DNA from: Hansschlegelia plantiphila
GTDB lineage: Bacteria; Pseudomonadota; Alphaproteobacteria; Rhizobiales; Methylopilaceae
Length of the DNA: 64,000 nt
Reading direction: 5' to 3'
NCBI RefSeq assembly: GCF_027922265.1
Contig: NZ_BSFI01000007.1
Location: 1 to 64,000, forward strand
The notes below the pieces were generated by a model, which saw only the letters and a program-made list of their open reading frames with translations, did no database searches and was not told the DNA's origin. Both the position numbers and the translations under genes were made by a program. Shown here piece by piece: positions 1-9,206 of this stretch (position 1 is its first letter; each line of letters starts with the position of its first letter).

Positions 1-63
1 CGCCCTTCATCCCCCGGCCGCCCGTCCCTGACAAAGACAGGCAGCATGCGCAACGCACGCCCC

Positions 64-122
64 GGGGGGCAAAATTGGACGCCGATCCCCCTCACAACGG
101 GGTCAAAATTCCACGCCGGATC
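64..122. mobile_element. End of an insertion sequence (IS21-like), cut by the window edge
   Basis: Two near-identical motifs, GGGGCAAAATTGGACGCCGATC-like (66-86) and GGGGTCAAAATTCCACGCCGG-like (99-122), lie about 12 bases apart. Short repeated ends of this kind are typical of IS21-family elements in Rhizobiales. No transposase is visible, so the element body would lie left of the window or is lost. The second repeat runs directly into the broken integrase reading frame at 121. Family assignment is from memory and tentative. Confidence 0.4.
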
Positions 123-297
123 ACAGCTTCGCATCGAGAGCGCAGTTGAACATCGCGAGGTCGCGGACTCGAGCGTCCGTCTTCAACTGCTGGCGGATCG
201 CCCAGATGTGCTTCGGCTTCAACGGCGCGTTCGGACCGATGAGCCGACCGGCGTTCCATGGCTTCTGAGGTAGCCGGAACAAGTCGGGCTGGCGCAT
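121..297 (-). pseudogene. Phage-type integrase, N-terminal fragment
   Basis: A 58-codon frame starts at ATG 297 behind a strong Shine-Dalgarno (AGGAGGAGG). It begins MRQPDLFRLPQKPWNAGRL and continues with IGPNAPLKPKHIWAIR, then RVRDLAMFNCALDAKL. This matches my memory of the N-terminus of a common alphaproteobacterial tyrosine-recombinase (site-specific integrase) family that normally continues for 100 or more residues. The stop is created where the coding sequence meets the IS end, so the catalytic domain is missing. No function is expected; it marks a former mobile element at the left side of the kdp operon. Confidence 0.65.
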
Positions 298-407
298 AGC
301 CTCCTCCTAGAGGCCGCCCCTCAAAGGCAATCACACACCCGTAACCGTTCGCGAAGCGCCAATAGCGGAAGCGGGCCTATATGCGGAAAGCGGACGTCGT
401 CCGTCGA

Positions 408-1094
408 TCAACTGACCAGCCGATATCCTACGCCTGCCTCAGTCAACAGATGGCTCGGACGCGAGGGGTCGGGCTCCAGTTTCACCCTCAGCTGCCGGAT
501 GTAGACGCGGAGCGACGTCTGGTCGCCGTCGTCCTGTCCCCAGACGGTGCGAAACAGGTGGCGATGGGTCAGCACCTTGCCGGCATGGACCACGAGCTCC
601 TGCAGGATCGCGAATTCCTTCGGCGACAGCTTCACCTCCGCGCCGTCTCGGGTGACGACATGACGGGCGAGATCGACGACAAGCGGACCCGCTCGAAAGA
701 CTGGCTCGGCGCCTCGGTCGGCGAGGCGGTGGCGCAGAGCGGCGCGCATGCGCGCCATCAGCTCGTCAGTCCCGAAGGGCTTTGTGACGTAGTCGTCGGC
801 GCCGAGATCGAGCGCCGCGACCTTCGCCGCCTCCTCGCCGCGAGCGGAGAGCACCACAATCGGCACGGGGCCCTGCGCGCGGATCTCGCGGATGAGATCG
901 AGCCCGTCCATGTCGGGCAGGCCGAGATCGAGCAGGACGAGCTCAGGCGCGACATGGCGCATGAGCCGCAGTGCTTCGGCCCCGGTCTCCGCCTCCAGCG
1001 TCCGGTAGTCGTTCACCCCCAGCGTCGCTTTCAGGAAGCGCCGGATCGGCGCCTCGTCGTCGACGATCAGAACGGTGATCGCGCTTGAGGCCAT
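408..1094 (-). CDS. kdpE: KdpE, response regulator of the potassium-ATPase operon
   Basis: A 228-residue OmpR-type response regulator. The receiver domain (about 1-120) has the acidic pair D12/D13, phospho-acceptor D56 in LLDLGLPDMDG, and K105 in VTKPFG. The winged-helix domain (about 130-228) carries the usual SPKEFAILQ and VYIRQLRVKLE segments. In the family, phosphorylation by KdpD makes KdpE activate kdp transcription under potassium limitation. Its start overlaps the kdpD stop by one base (TGATG), which implies translational coupling. It is the last gene of the operon. Confidence 0.96.
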   Translation of the reverse strand: MASSAITVLIVDDEAPIRRFLKATLGVNDYRTLEAETGAEALRLMRHVAPELVLLDLGLPDMDGLDLIREIRAQGPVPIVVLSARGEEAAKVAALDLGADDYVTKPFGTDELMARMRAALRHRLADRGAEPVFRAGPLVVDLARHVVTRDGAEVKLSPKEFAILQELVVHAGKVLTHRHLFRTVWGQDDGDQTSLRVYIRQLRVKLEPDPSRPSHLLTEAGVGYRLVS

Positions 1095-3784
1095 CAGGCG
1101 GCTGCTCCTTCCCGCGCCGGCGTCGCCGCCCGCGGGAGCCGCAGTTCGAAGCGCGCGCCATGGCCGCCGGCGACGTTCTCAGCAGTGATCGAGCCGCCCA
1201 TCGCCTCCACGAAACCCTTTGTGATGCCGAGGCCGAGACCGGCGCCCGTCGTCTTCCGGTCGCCCTGCCCGGAGCGGTAGAACCGATCGAACACTTTTTG
1301 AAGATCGTCCGCGGGGATGCCGGGGCCGTCGTCCGTCACGCTCAGCAGCACGTGGTCGGCCTCGGCGCGCGCCTCGATCGTCACCATCGCCCCCGCCGGC
1401 GTGTACTTGCCGGCGTTCTCCAGCAGATTGACCAGCGCGTGCTCGAGCAGCACCGGATCGCCGCTGATCAGAAGCGGCGCCTCGGGAAGCGCGACGGTCA
1501 CGCGGCGGTCGCCGAGCAAAGGCGACGCGCGCCTCAGCGCTCCTCCGATGACGTCTTCGACGTCGAGCGTCTCGGCCTTCGCCGCCACGCCGCCGGCGTC
1601 GAGCTTCACGACGTCCAGAAGATTGGCGACGAAGCGGTCCAGCCGCTCGGTCTCGCTTTGCGCGCTCGCCAGCATGTCGTCGCGCGTGAGGTCATCGTAG
1701 CGGCCGCCATAGCTGCGCAGGCTGGTGATCACGCCCATGATGGTGGCGAGCGGCGTCTTGAAGTCGTGGCTAACGGAGGCGAGCAGGGCGCCCCGCAGGC
1801 GTTCGGCCTCAGCCTCCAGGCGCGCGGCGTCGACGTCGGCGCCGAGGCGGATGCGCTCCAGCGCGACCGCGGTCTGGTCGACGAGCGCGTCGAGCAGGCG
1901 ACGCTCCCCGGGCGTCAGCACCGGGCCCGCCGAGCGCCGCGCGACGCCGACGACGCCGAGCTTGCCGCGGCTTGTCTTCAGCGGAAGGAACAGCCGCGTG
2001 ACGCCCGGCAGGGTCGCGGCGCCGCGGCCGGTCGGCGCGTCGTGCTCGTAGGCCCAGGTCGCGGCGGCGAGCTCGGCGGCGTCGAGTTGGTCTTCGGGCG
2101 GATAGGCGCCGCCGACGTCGAGGCCGTTCGCGGTCTCGGTGAGCAGCACGACGTCGGCCTTCAGCATCAGCGCCACCTGATGGGCGGCGGCCCAGAGCAG
2201 ATCGTCCTCGTCGCCGACGGCCGCGAGCTTGCGCGAAAACGCGTAGAGCTCGGCCGTGACCCGCGCCTGATCGCGCGCCGCGAGCGTCTGCGCCCTCACG
2301 CGCGCCGCGACGGAACTTGCGAGCACCGCGGTCAGCGAGAAAAACAGGATGGCGACGACGTTCGAAGGATCGTCGACGGTCAGCGAGAAGCGCGGATCGG
2401 TGAAGAAGAAATTGTAGGCGAGGGCGGCGAAGAACGACGCGGCGAGCGACGGGCCGAGGCCGTAGCGCACCGCGATGAGGAGCACCGCGGGCACGAAGAC
2501 CAGCGAGATGTTCGGCAGATCGATCGTGAGGTCGACGGCGAGACCGGCGAGGCCGGCGCCGAGCGACGCTGCGGCCGCGGCGAGGTAGGCGCGCAGGCGC
2601 GGCGGCTGCGGGACGGGGCGGGAGGCGACCGATTTCGGCGGAACGGTTTCTCCGTCTCCCGCCATCACCTGCACGGCGATCGGCCCGGAGCGTTCGAGCA
2701 GGTTCGCGACGACTGATCCGTGACGGAACGCGAACCAGCGCGAGCGCCGCGCCTTGCCGAGAAGGATGGTCGTGACGTTCCGGCTCCGGGCGAAAGCGAG
2801 CAGGTCCTCCGCGACGTCGGCGCCGCCGGGGAGAGAAAGCGATTCCGCGCCAAGCGTCTCCGCGAGCCGAAGCGTGTCGGCGAGGCGATCCCGTTCGGCG
2901 TCGGACAGATGGGCGTGGCGCGGGGTCTCGATCGTCACGCAGAGCCAGTCCGCGCGGGCCCGGTCTGCGAGCCGCCGGCCGGCGCGCACGAGCGCGGCAG
3001 CTCCGGGCTGCTCGTCGATCGCGACCAGGACGCGCTCGACCGCCGCCCACGGCCCTTCGATGGCGTTGGCGCGCATGTGCTCGCGCATGTCGGCGTCGAC
3101 GCGTTCGGCGGTGCGCCGGAGGGCGAGCTCGCGAAGCGCGGTCAGATTGCCGGGCTGGAAGAAGTGCCGAACCGCGCGTTCCGCCTGCTCGCGCACATAA
3201 ATCTTGCCGGTCGCGAGGCGCTTTCGCAGAACGTCGGGCGTGACGTCGACGACCTCGACCTCGTCGGCGAGGTCGAAGACGCTGTCCGGCACCGTCTCGC
3301 GGACCCTCACACGCGTGATGCGGGCGACGATGTCGTTGAGGCTTTCGAGATGCTGGACGTTGAGGGTCGTGAAGACGTCGATCCCGGCGGCCAAAAACTC
3401 CTCGACGTCCTGGTGACGCTTCGGATGTCGCGAGCCGGGCGCATTGGTGTGGGCGAGTTCGTCGACGAGGACCAGTTTCGGCGCGCGCTTCAGTACGGCG
3501 TCGACGTCCATTTCCTGCAGCGTCCGGCCGCGATAGGCGACTTCGACCCTCCGGATCGCTTCGAGACCGCTAACGAGCGCCTCCGTCTCCGCGCGGCCGT
3601 GAGTCTCGACGACGCCAATCACCACATCGACGCCCTCGGCATGCGCCGCGCGGGCGGCCGACAGCATCTCGTAGGTCTTGCCGACGCCGGGGGCCGCCCC
3701 GAAGAAAATCTTCAGGCGGCCCCGTCCTTCACGCGAAGCGGCGTCGAGAAAGCGTTCGGGCGAAGAGCGTGGATCGGCGGCCAT
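1094..3784 (-). CDS. kdpD: KdpD, potassium-responsive sensor histidine kinase
   Basis: An 896-residue sensor kinase of normal KdpD length. The N-terminal KdpD domain has a Walker A motif GAAPGVGKT (29-37) and VLVDELAHTNAPGS. A universal-stress-like segment follows (VLVAIDEQPGAAALVRAG, about 255-365), then four hydrophobic spans near 400-490 and a GAF-like region. The transmitter comes last: SHDFKTPLATIMG holds the phosphorylated His, followed by N, G1 and G2 boxes (NLLENAGKYTP, VTDDGPGIP, GAGLGLGI). It sits in the inner membrane and phosphorylates KdpE when potassium is low. It follows kdpC by 36 bases. Confidence 0.96.
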   Translation of the reverse strand: MAADPRSSPERFLDAASREGRGRLKIFFGAAPGVGKTYEMLSAARAAHAEGVDVVIGVVETHGRAETEALVSGLEAIRRVEVAYRGRTLQEMDVDAVLKRAPKLVLVDELAHTNAPGSRHPKRHQDVEEFLAAGIDVFTTLNVQHLESLNDIVARITRVRVRETVPDSVFDLADEVEVVDVTPDVLRKRLATGKIYVREQAERAVRHFFQPGNLTALRELALRRTAERVDADMREHMRANAIEGPWAAVERVLVAIDEQPGAAALVRAGRRLADRARADWLCVTIETPRHAHLSDAERDRLADTLRLAETLGAESLSLPGGADVAEDLLAFARSRNVTTILLGKARRSRWFAFRHGSVVANLLERSGPIAVQVMAGDGETVPPKSVASRPVPQPPRLRAYLAAAAASLGAGLAGLAVDLTIDLPNISLVFVPAVLLIAVRYGLGPSLAASFFAALAYNFFFTDPRFSLTVDDPSNVVAILFFSLTAVLASSVAARVRAQTLAARDQARVTAELYAFSRKLAAVGDEDDLLWAAAHQVALMLKADVVLLTETANGLDVGGAYPPEDQLDAAELAAATWAYEHDAPTGRGAATLPGVTRLFLPLKTSRGKLGVVGVARRSAGPVLTPGERRLLDALVDQTAVALERIRLGADVDAARLEAEAERLRGALLASVSHDFKTPLATIMGVITSLRSYGGRYDDLTRDDMLASAQSETERLDRFVANLLDVVKLDAGGVAAKAETLDVEDVIGGALRRASPLLGDRRVTVALPEAPLLISGDPVLLEHALVNLLENAGKYTPAGAMVTIEARAEADHVLLSVTDDGPGIPADDLQKVFDRFYRSGQGDRKTTGAGLGLGITKGFVEAMGGSITAENVAGGHGARFELRLPRAATPAREGAAA

Positions 3785-3820
3785 TTCCGGCGGATTATAG
3801 ATCGCCGAACAGGCTCGGCG

Positions 3821-4396
3821 TCACGGTCTCTTCAGCGCATCGAGCGCGATGTTCAACGCGAGCACGTTCGTCCTTGGCTCGCCGATGAGGCCGAACAGCC
3901 GACCCTGAACGCTGGCTTCGATCAGGCGCCGGACGTCGTCTTCGGCCACTCCGCGCTCGCGCGCGACGCGGTCCACCTGCGCGTAGGCTGCGGCCGGCGA
4001 GATGTCGGGGTCGAGCCCGGAACCCGACGCGGTGACGAGATCGGCCGGAACCGGTCCATCGATTGCGTTTTCGGCCTTCGCCTTGGCGACGTCGCCCTTG
4101 ATGCGGTCCGCGAGCGCCTTCGAGGTCGGCCCGAGATTGGAGCCGGAGGAGGACGCCGCGTCATAGCCGTTTTGGCCCGCGGCCGAGGGGCGGCCGTGGA
4201 AATAACGCGGGCTGGCGAAGGACTGGCCGATGAGGCTTGAGCCGACGACGCGGCCGTCCTGCTCGATCATCGAACCGGAGGCCCTGGCAGGCATGGCGAG
4301 CTGCGCGACCGATGTGATCGCGAGCGGATAGACGACGCCCGTCACGAGAGTGAAGAGCGCGAGCAGCGTCAGCGCGGGGCGGAGATGGCGGAGCAT
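3821..4396 (-). CDS. kdpC: KdpC, potassium-transporting ATPase subunit C
   Basis: A 191-residue protein starting MLRHLRPALTLLALFTLVTG, with one N-terminal membrane segment, then the family signatures GSSLIGQSF, YFHGRPSA and SSGSNLGPTS, and a C-terminal EPRTNVLALNIALD. KdpC stabilises the KdpA-KdpB complex and faces the periplasm. The ATG at 4396 is chosen because hydrophobicity and homology begin there; a longer open frame upstream reads out of frame inside kdpB. It lies 17 bases after the kdpB stop. Confidence 0.95.
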   Translation of the reverse strand: MLRHLRPALTLLALFTLVTGVVYPLAITSVAQLAMPARASGSMIEQDGRVVGSSLIGQSFASPRYFHGRPSAAGQNGYDAASSSGSNLGPTSKALADRIKGDVAKAKAENAIDGPVPADLVTASGSGLDPDISPAAAYAQVDRVARERGVAEDDVRRLIEASVQGRLFGLIGEPRTNVLALNIALDALKRP

Positions 4397-4413
4397 GTCG
4401 ATGGTTTCCTTCT

Positions 4414-6453
4414 TCACGCCAGGCCGACGGAGGTGATCGCGAGATCGACGAGCTTGATCCCGATAAAGGGCGCGACGAGGCCGCCGAGGCCGTAGACGAG
4501 GAGGTTGCGGCGCAGCAGCGCCGCGGCGCTCGACGGCGTGTAGGAGACGCCCTTCAGCGCTAGCGGCACCAGCGCGACGATGATCAGCGCGTTGAAGATG
4601 ATCGCGGAAAGGATCGCGCTCTGGGGGCTCGCGAGCCCCATGACGTTGAGCGCGCCGAGCGGCGGGTAGAGCGCGACGAACATCGCCGGGATGATTGCGA
4701 AATACTTCGCGACGTCGTTCGCGATCGAGAAGGTCGTCAGCGCGCCTCGGGTCATCAGCAGCTGCTTGCCGATGCCGACGATCTCGATGAGCTTCGTCGG
4801 GTCGCTGTCGAGGTCGACCATGTTGCCGGCCTCGCGCGCCGCGACCGTGCCGGTCTGCATGGCCACGCCGACGTCGGCCTGGGCGAGCGCGGGCGCGTCG
4901 TTGGTGCCGTCGCCGCACATCGCGACGAGCTTGCCGCCCTCCTGCTCCTTGCGGATGAGCGCGAGCTTCGCCTCCGGCGTGGCTTCGGCGAGAAAATCGT
5001 CGACGCCCGCCTCCGCCGCGATCGCGGCCGCGGTCATGGGGTTGTCGCCGGTGATCATCACCGTGCGGATGCCCATCGCGCGAAGCTCCTGAAAGCGCTC
5101 CCGGATGCCGCCTTTCACGATGTCCTTGAGGTAGACGACGCCGAGAGCCCTCGCGTCGGTCGACACGACGAGCGGCGTTCCGCCCTCGCGCGCCACGCGC
5201 TCGACGATCGCGCCGAGTTCGTCCGGGATTTGTCCTCCGAGCGTCTTCACGTGCTTGAGGACGGCGTCGGCGGCGCCCTTGCGGATCTTCGTGGCGCCGA
5301 TGTCGACGCCGCTCATCCGGGCCTGCGCCGAGAACGGGATGAACGTCGCGGCGAGCGGGGCCATCTCGCGGCCGCGCAGGCCGTGCGCCGCCTTGGCGAG
5401 AACGACGATCGAGCGGCCCTCTGGCGTTTCATCCGAGAGGCTCGCGAGCTGGGCGGCGTCGGCGAGTTCGCGCGCGGTGACGCCGGGCAGCGGCCGGAAC
5501 TCCGCCGCCTGACGGTTGCCGAGGGTGATCGTGCCGGTCTTGTCGAGCAGCAGCACGTCGACGTCGCCGGCGGCCTCCACCGCGCGGCCGGACATGGCGA
5601 GCACGTTGAAGCGAACGAGCCGGTTCATGCCGGCGATGCCGATCGCCGACAGGAGCCCGCCGATCGTCGTCGGGATCAGCGTCACGAACAGCGCGACCAG
5701 CACGACGACCGGGACCACGCCGCCGGAATAGGCCGCGAAGGATGGGATGGTCGCGACCGCAAGCACGAAGATCAGCGAGAGGCCCGCGAGCAGGATGGTG
5801 AGCGCGATCTCGTTCGGCGTCTTGGCGCGCTCGGCGCCTTCCACCAGCGCGATCATGCGGTCGAGGAAGCTCGAACCGCTCGCGGCCGTAATTCGGACCG
5901 TGATGCGGTCCGACAGCACCTTCGTGCCGCCGGTGACGGCCGAGCGATCGCCGCCGCTCTCGCGGATCACCGGCGCGCTTTCGCCGGTGATCGCGCTCTC
6001 GTCGACGGTCGCGACGCCTTCGACGACCTCGCCGTCGCCCGGGATCAGGTCGCCGGGCTCGACGAGCACGAGGTCCCCGACCTTCAGCGCGGGCGCCGCG
6101 ATCTCCTCGTAATCTCCGCCCTGGCCGACAAGCCGTTTCGCCATCGTGTCCGAGCGGGTGCGGCGAAGAGCGTCGGCCTGGGCCTTGCCGCGCCCCTCCG
6201 CGATCGCTTCGGAAAAGGTAGCGAAATAGACCGTCGCCCAGAGCCAGAAGGCGAGCTGGCCGGAGAAACCGGCGGAGGGCGAGCGGACCGCGAGGTCGCG
6301 CGCGAAGAGGACGACGGCGACAAGCGCCACGACCTCGACCGCGAACATCACGGGATTGCGGATGAGCTGGCGGGGATCGAGCTTTAGCAGGGCGGAGCCC
6401 AGCGCCGGAACGATCAGTGCGGGATCGAGCAGGGAGCGAGGTTGTGCTGACAT
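4414..6453 (-). CDS. kdpB: KdpB, ATP-hydrolysing subunit of the potassium pump
   Basis: A 679-residue P-type ATPase of usual KdpB length. Visible motifs are TGES (156-159, actuator domain), the phosphorylation site D304 in LLLDKTGT, and [10 protein letters not shown] and [17 protein letters not shown] in the P/N domains, with about seven membrane spans. It powers uptake through KdpA. The start at 6453 ([13 protein letters not shown]) fits the family N-terminus. Its first 40 bases overlap a possible small membrane-protein gene lying between kdpA and kdpB. Confidence 0.97.
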   Translation of the reverse strand: MSAQPRSLLDPALIVPALGSALLKLDPRQLIRNPVMFAVEVVALVAVVLFARDLAVRSPSAGFSGQLAFWLWATVYFATFSEAIAEGRGKAQADALRRTRSDTMAKRLVGQGGDYEEIAAPALKVGDLVLVEPGDLIPGDGEVVEGVATVDESAITGESAPVIRESGGDRSAVTGGTKVLSDRITVRITAASGSSFLDRMIALVEGAERAKTPNEIALTILLAGLSLIFVLAVATIPSFAAYSGGVVPVVVLVALFVTLIPTTIGGLLSAIGIAGMNRLVRFNVLAMSGRAVEAAGDVDVLLLDKTGTITLGNRQAAEFRPLPGVTARELADAAQLASLSDETPEGRSIVVLAKAAHGLRGREMAPLAATFIPFSAQARMSGVDIGATKIRKGAADAVLKHVKTLGGQIPDELGAIVERVAREGGTPLVVSTDARALGVVYLKDIVKGGIRERFQELRAMGIRTVMITGDNPMTAAAIAAEAGVDDFLAEATPEAKLALIRKEQEGGKLVAMCGDGTNDAPALAQADVGVAMQTGTVAAREAGNMVDLDSDPTKLIEIVGIGKQLLMTRGALTTFSIANDVAKYFAIIPAMFVALYPPLGALNVMGLASPQSAILSAIIFNALIIVALVPLALKGVSYTPSSAAALLRRNLLVYGLGGLVAPFIGIKLVDLAITSVGLA

Positions 6454-6626
6454 GTGTCTGGCCGGTTGAGCGTCGCATCTGTCGGCGGAGCGCTGAGCGC
6501 GCGGGCGACGATTGCAAGCAGTGTGATCAGGACGAGCAGAAGGGCGATCCGTGCGGCGCGCCGGCGTCTGAGCGCGCCGGCGGCTTCGGCGTAACAGACC
6601 CGAAAAGAGCGCCGGTCGCAGAGCAT
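6414..6626 (-). CDS. Possible small single-span membrane protein between kdpA and kdpB
   Basis: A 70-codon frame begins 4 bases after the kdpA stop with an AAGG four bases before its ATG, and ends inside the first codons of kdpB in another frame. It has an Arg-rich stretch (RRRRAARIA) followed by one hydrophobic helix ([16 protein letters not shown]). The gap between kdpA and kdpB (177 bases) is unusually long for a kdp operon, which this gene would explain. It could equally be unselected sequence; I recognise no family. Confidence 0.35.
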   Translation of the reverse strand: MLCDRRSFRVCYAEAAGALRRRRAARIALLLVLITLLAIVARALSAPPTDATLNRPDTCQHNLAPCSIPH

Positions 6627-6630
6627 GGCC

Positions 6631-8340
6631 TTACCGCGTATCGCCGGCGGCGGTCGCAAAGGCGTCGGCGACTGGGCCGAGGGTGAGCGCCGGGAAGTAG
6701 GTGAGGCCGCCCATAATGAGGACGACGCCGACCAGCAGCCCGACGAACAGCGGTCCATGCGTCGGAAAGGTGCCGGCGGAGGGCGGGACCTTGCTCTTGG
6801 CCGCAAGCGATCCCGCCACCGCCAGCATCGGGACGATCAGCGCGAACCGGCCGATCATCATCCCGATCGCGAGCGTCACGTTCCAGAACGGGCTGTTCGC
6901 GGTCAGGCCGGCGAAGGCCGAGCCGTTGTTCGCCGCAGCCGAGGTCGTCGCGTAGAGCGCTTCGGAAAAGCCGTGCGGCCCGCTTTCCTGCAGGCCGGCC
7001 AGGCCGGCGGGAACGACGATGGCGACGGCGAGCGCGAGCAGCGTCGCCGCGGGCGAGCACAGCAGCGCCAGCATGGTGAGCTTCACCTCGCGGCCTTCGA
7101 TCTTCTTGCCGACATATTCCGGCGTGCGCCCGACCATCAGCCCGGCCACGAAGACGGCGACGACGGCGAACAGCAGAATGCCGTAGAGCCCGGCCCCCAC
7201 GCCGCCGACGATCACCTCGCCGAGCTGCATGTTGACCATCGGGATGAGGCCGCCGATCGCCGAGAAGGAGTCGTGCATCGCGTTGACGGCGCCGCACGAG
7301 GCCGCGGTGGTGACCACCGCGAACAGCGCCGACAGGGCGATCCCGAAGCGGACCTCTTTGCCTTCCATATTGCCGGCCGAGGGATCGAGGCCGATTGCGG
7401 CGTGGATCGGGTTGGCGCCGGCCTCCGCCCAATAGACCAGCCCGACGCCCGCCAGGAACAGGGCGCCCATCGCGCCGAGGATCGCCCAGCCCTGCCGCTC
7501 GTCGCCGACCATGCGGCCGAACACATTGGTGAGCGCCGCGCCGATCGCGAAGATCGAGACCATCTGGATGAGGTTGGAAAGCGCCGACGGGTTCTCGAAC
7601 GGGTGCGCCGAATTGGCGTTGAAGAAGCCACCGCCATTGGTGCCGAGCATCTTGATCGCGAGCTGGCTCGCGACCGGCCCTAGCGCGATGGTCTGGTCCG
7701 CCCCTTCGAGCGTCTTCGCGGTGAGATAGGGCTGGAGCGTCTGCGGCACTCCGAGCGCGACGTAGATCAGCGCGAATACGATGCACGCGGGCAGCAGCAC
7801 GTAGAGGACCGATCGGGTCAGGTCCGTCCAGAAATTGCCGATCCCCTTCGCCGAGCGCCGCGCAAAGCCGCGTATCAGGGCGACCGCTAGCGCCATGCCG
7901 GTCGCGGCCGATAGGAAGTTCTGGACCGTCAGCGCCCACATTTGCGAGCCGTAGGACAGCGTGGCTTCGCCGCCATAGGACTGCCAGTCCGTGTTGGTGA
8001 TGAAGGAGATCGCGGTGTTGAGGGCGAGGTCCGGCGTCACGCCCGCAAAGCCCTGCGGATTGAGCGGCAAAACGCCCTGAAGGCGCAGAAGGCCATAGAC
8101 CGCAAGGAAGCCTGCGACGTGGAACGCCAGCATGGCGAGCGCATAGCTCGCCCAGCTTTGCTCAGCGTCGGGCCTGACGCCCGCAAGCCTGTAGAAGCCA
8201 CGCTCGACCGGCGCGAGAACGGGGTGAAGGAAGGTGCGCGCGCCGGCGTAGAGGCGGAAGAGAAAGCCGCCAAGCGGGCGGACGAGCGCAAGGACGATCG
8301 CGCAGAACACCGCGATCTGCATCCAGCCATTGATGGTCAT
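6631..8340 (-). CDS. kdpA: KdpA, potassium-binding channel subunit
   Basis: A 569-residue polytopic inner-membrane protein with ten or more hydrophobic spans. The selectivity-filter-like loops typical of KdpA are seen: [50 protein letters not shown] and [20 protein letters not shown]. Length matches the family (about 557-590). It takes up potassium in complex with KdpB, KdpC and KdpF. It starts 28 bases after the kdpF stop. Confidence 0.97.
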   Translation of the reverse strand: MTINGWMQIAVFCAIVLALVRPLGGFLFRLYAGARTFLHPVLAPVERGFYRLAGVRPDAEQSWASYALAMLAFHVAGFLAVYGLLRLQGVLPLNPQGFAGVTPDLALNTAISFITNTDWQSYGGEATLSYGSQMWALTVQNFLSAATGMALAVALIRGFARRSAKGIGNFWTDLTRSVLYVLLPACIVFALIYVALGVPQTLQPYLTAKTLEGADQTIALGPVASQLAIKMLGTNGGGFFNANSAHPFENPSALSNLIQMVSIFAIGAALTNVFGRMVGDERQGWAILGAMGALFLAGVGLVYWAEAGANPIHAAIGLDPSAGNMEGKEVRFGIALSALFAVVTTAASCGAVNAMHDSFSAIGGLIPMVNMQLGEVIVGGVGAGLYGILLFAVVAVFVAGLMVGRTPEYVGKKIEGREVKLTMLALLCSPAATLLALAVAIVVPAGLAGLQESGPHGFSEALYATTSAAANNGSAFAGLTANSPFWNVTLAIGMMIGRFALIVPMLAVAGSLAAKSKVPPSAGTFPTHGPLFVGLLVGVVLIMGGLTYFPALTLGPVADAFATAAGDTR

Positions 8341-8368
8341 CGTGTTGGGGTCCGGAAGGTCGAGCGGT

Positions 8369-8476
8369 TCAGAACCGCTCCGGCCGCAGCAGCGCTGCGA
8401 GGAAGACCGCGGTCGCGGCGAGCGCGGCCGCTCCGCCGAGAACGGCGTCGAGAACGGGAAGTCCGAGAAGGGTCAT
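8369..8476 (-). CDS. kdpF: KdpF, small stabilising subunit
   Basis: A 35-residue protein [20 protein letters not shown]... that forms a single membrane helix and ends in LLRPERF, the characteristic KdpF C-terminus. In E. coli KdpF is 29 residues and stabilises the KdpABC complex. The ATG at 8476 gives a protein of the expected size; a longer frame upstream has no hydrophobic or homologous content. Too short for most gene callers. Confidence 0.85.
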   Translation of the reverse strand: MTLLGLPVLDAVLGGAAALAATAVFLAALLRPERF

Positions 8477-8481
8477 CGCGC

Positions 8482-8565
8482 TCAAAGCCTTTCGCAGGCG
8501 AGCGCATAGGCCGCGAGCGCGGAGAACCCCGCGATCCCGCCGGCGAGCATCAACAAATCCATCAT
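8482..8565 (-). CDS. 27-residue membrane peptide at the head of the kdp operon
   Basis: MMDLLMLAGGIAGFSALAAY followed by ALACERL: one membrane helix ending in CERL, five bases before the kdpF start. A GGAG lies nine bases upstream of the ATG at 8565. I remember similar unnamed tiny proteins ending in (A)CERL or (A)CDRL ahead of kdpF in other proteobacteria, so this is probably a real conserved leader gene. Function unknown; it may be an extra small subunit of the Kdp complex. Confidence 0.6.
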   Translation of the reverse strand: MMDLLMLAGGIAGFSALAAYALACERL

Positions 8566-9206
8566 GGGCAAGGCTCCACACGGCGACGTCGCCATGCGGA
8601 TGAGATGCAGCCTCGGCCCGTTGGAATTTAAGAGGGATCGATGCGGCGGCGCGTTAAGAACGTGTTGGAACGGCGTCTCGCGAGTAGCCGCCGCCGGGAG
8701 TGCCAACCAGCCGTCGCGCGCACGTCAGGTAGGCGCCGACGCTCCCGTAAACCAGACGTTCCCAAGTTCGGCAAAGGGTCAAACTCGGCAATTGTCGTCT
8801 ATCCTTTGCGCCATTCTGTCGCCCTTGCGCCGCCTTGGCGCGCTGTTTCCCAGAAAGGACTTCACTTCCTTCGCGACCAGAGCGTTGGTGTCGTCGTGGC
8901 GAACGAGGGCGCAACGATGTCGCGGAAGCTAGCGAAGGCCTGCCTGAGGTCGATGTTCGAGCCCGTGACCGAGTGCGGGGACCGGGCGCGCGCGGCGAGG
9001 GAGCTTCTGGCTCGCGCTTGACACCGAGTTTAGGCTTCTCTAGCATCCCCGTAGGCATCGAGGCCTTGTTCTTGTTGCGCTCTCGCGGGGCGCTAACGCT
9101 CTATTCCACCCTAAACCAATAGATCTTTGAGCGACTGTATCCTGGCCAGGGATGCACGAGCGGTCACGTATCGCGGGGCAGGGGGAGTCGCTTTCAGCGA
9201 GCTTCC
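8566..9206. other. 640-base intergenic region between kdp and the nitrile operon
   Basis: This gap separates the divergently transcribed kdp operon and amiC-like gene and must hold the promoters of both. I see no convincing gene: the open frames on both strands are low-complexity in Arg and Ser and lack recognisable motifs. I could not identify a KdpE operator by eye. A sigma-70-like promoter candidate for the plus-strand operon is listed separately. Confidence 0.5.
9018..9046 (+). promoter_or_regulatory. Sigma-70-like promoter candidate for the amiC-amiR-nitrile hydratase operon
   Basis: TTGACA (9018-9023), a 17-base spacer and TAGCAT (9041-9046; four of six consensus bases) lie about 160 bases before the amiC-like start. 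The -35 is perfect and the spacing ideal. No other element this close to consensus was seen in the gap. A housekeeping promoter would suit an operon whose control is exerted by antitermination further downstream. Confidence 0.45.

Noticed and set aside
1085..2716. Long plus-strand open frames of 543 and 506 codons opposite kdpD
   Set aside because: They are antisense shadows in high-GC DNA: Arg/Ala/Gly-rich, without domains, and fully covered by kdpD.
8566..9017. Protein-coding gene in the kdp-amiC gap
   Set aside because: Open frames on both strands are short, overlap each other and have no motifs or ribosome sites.
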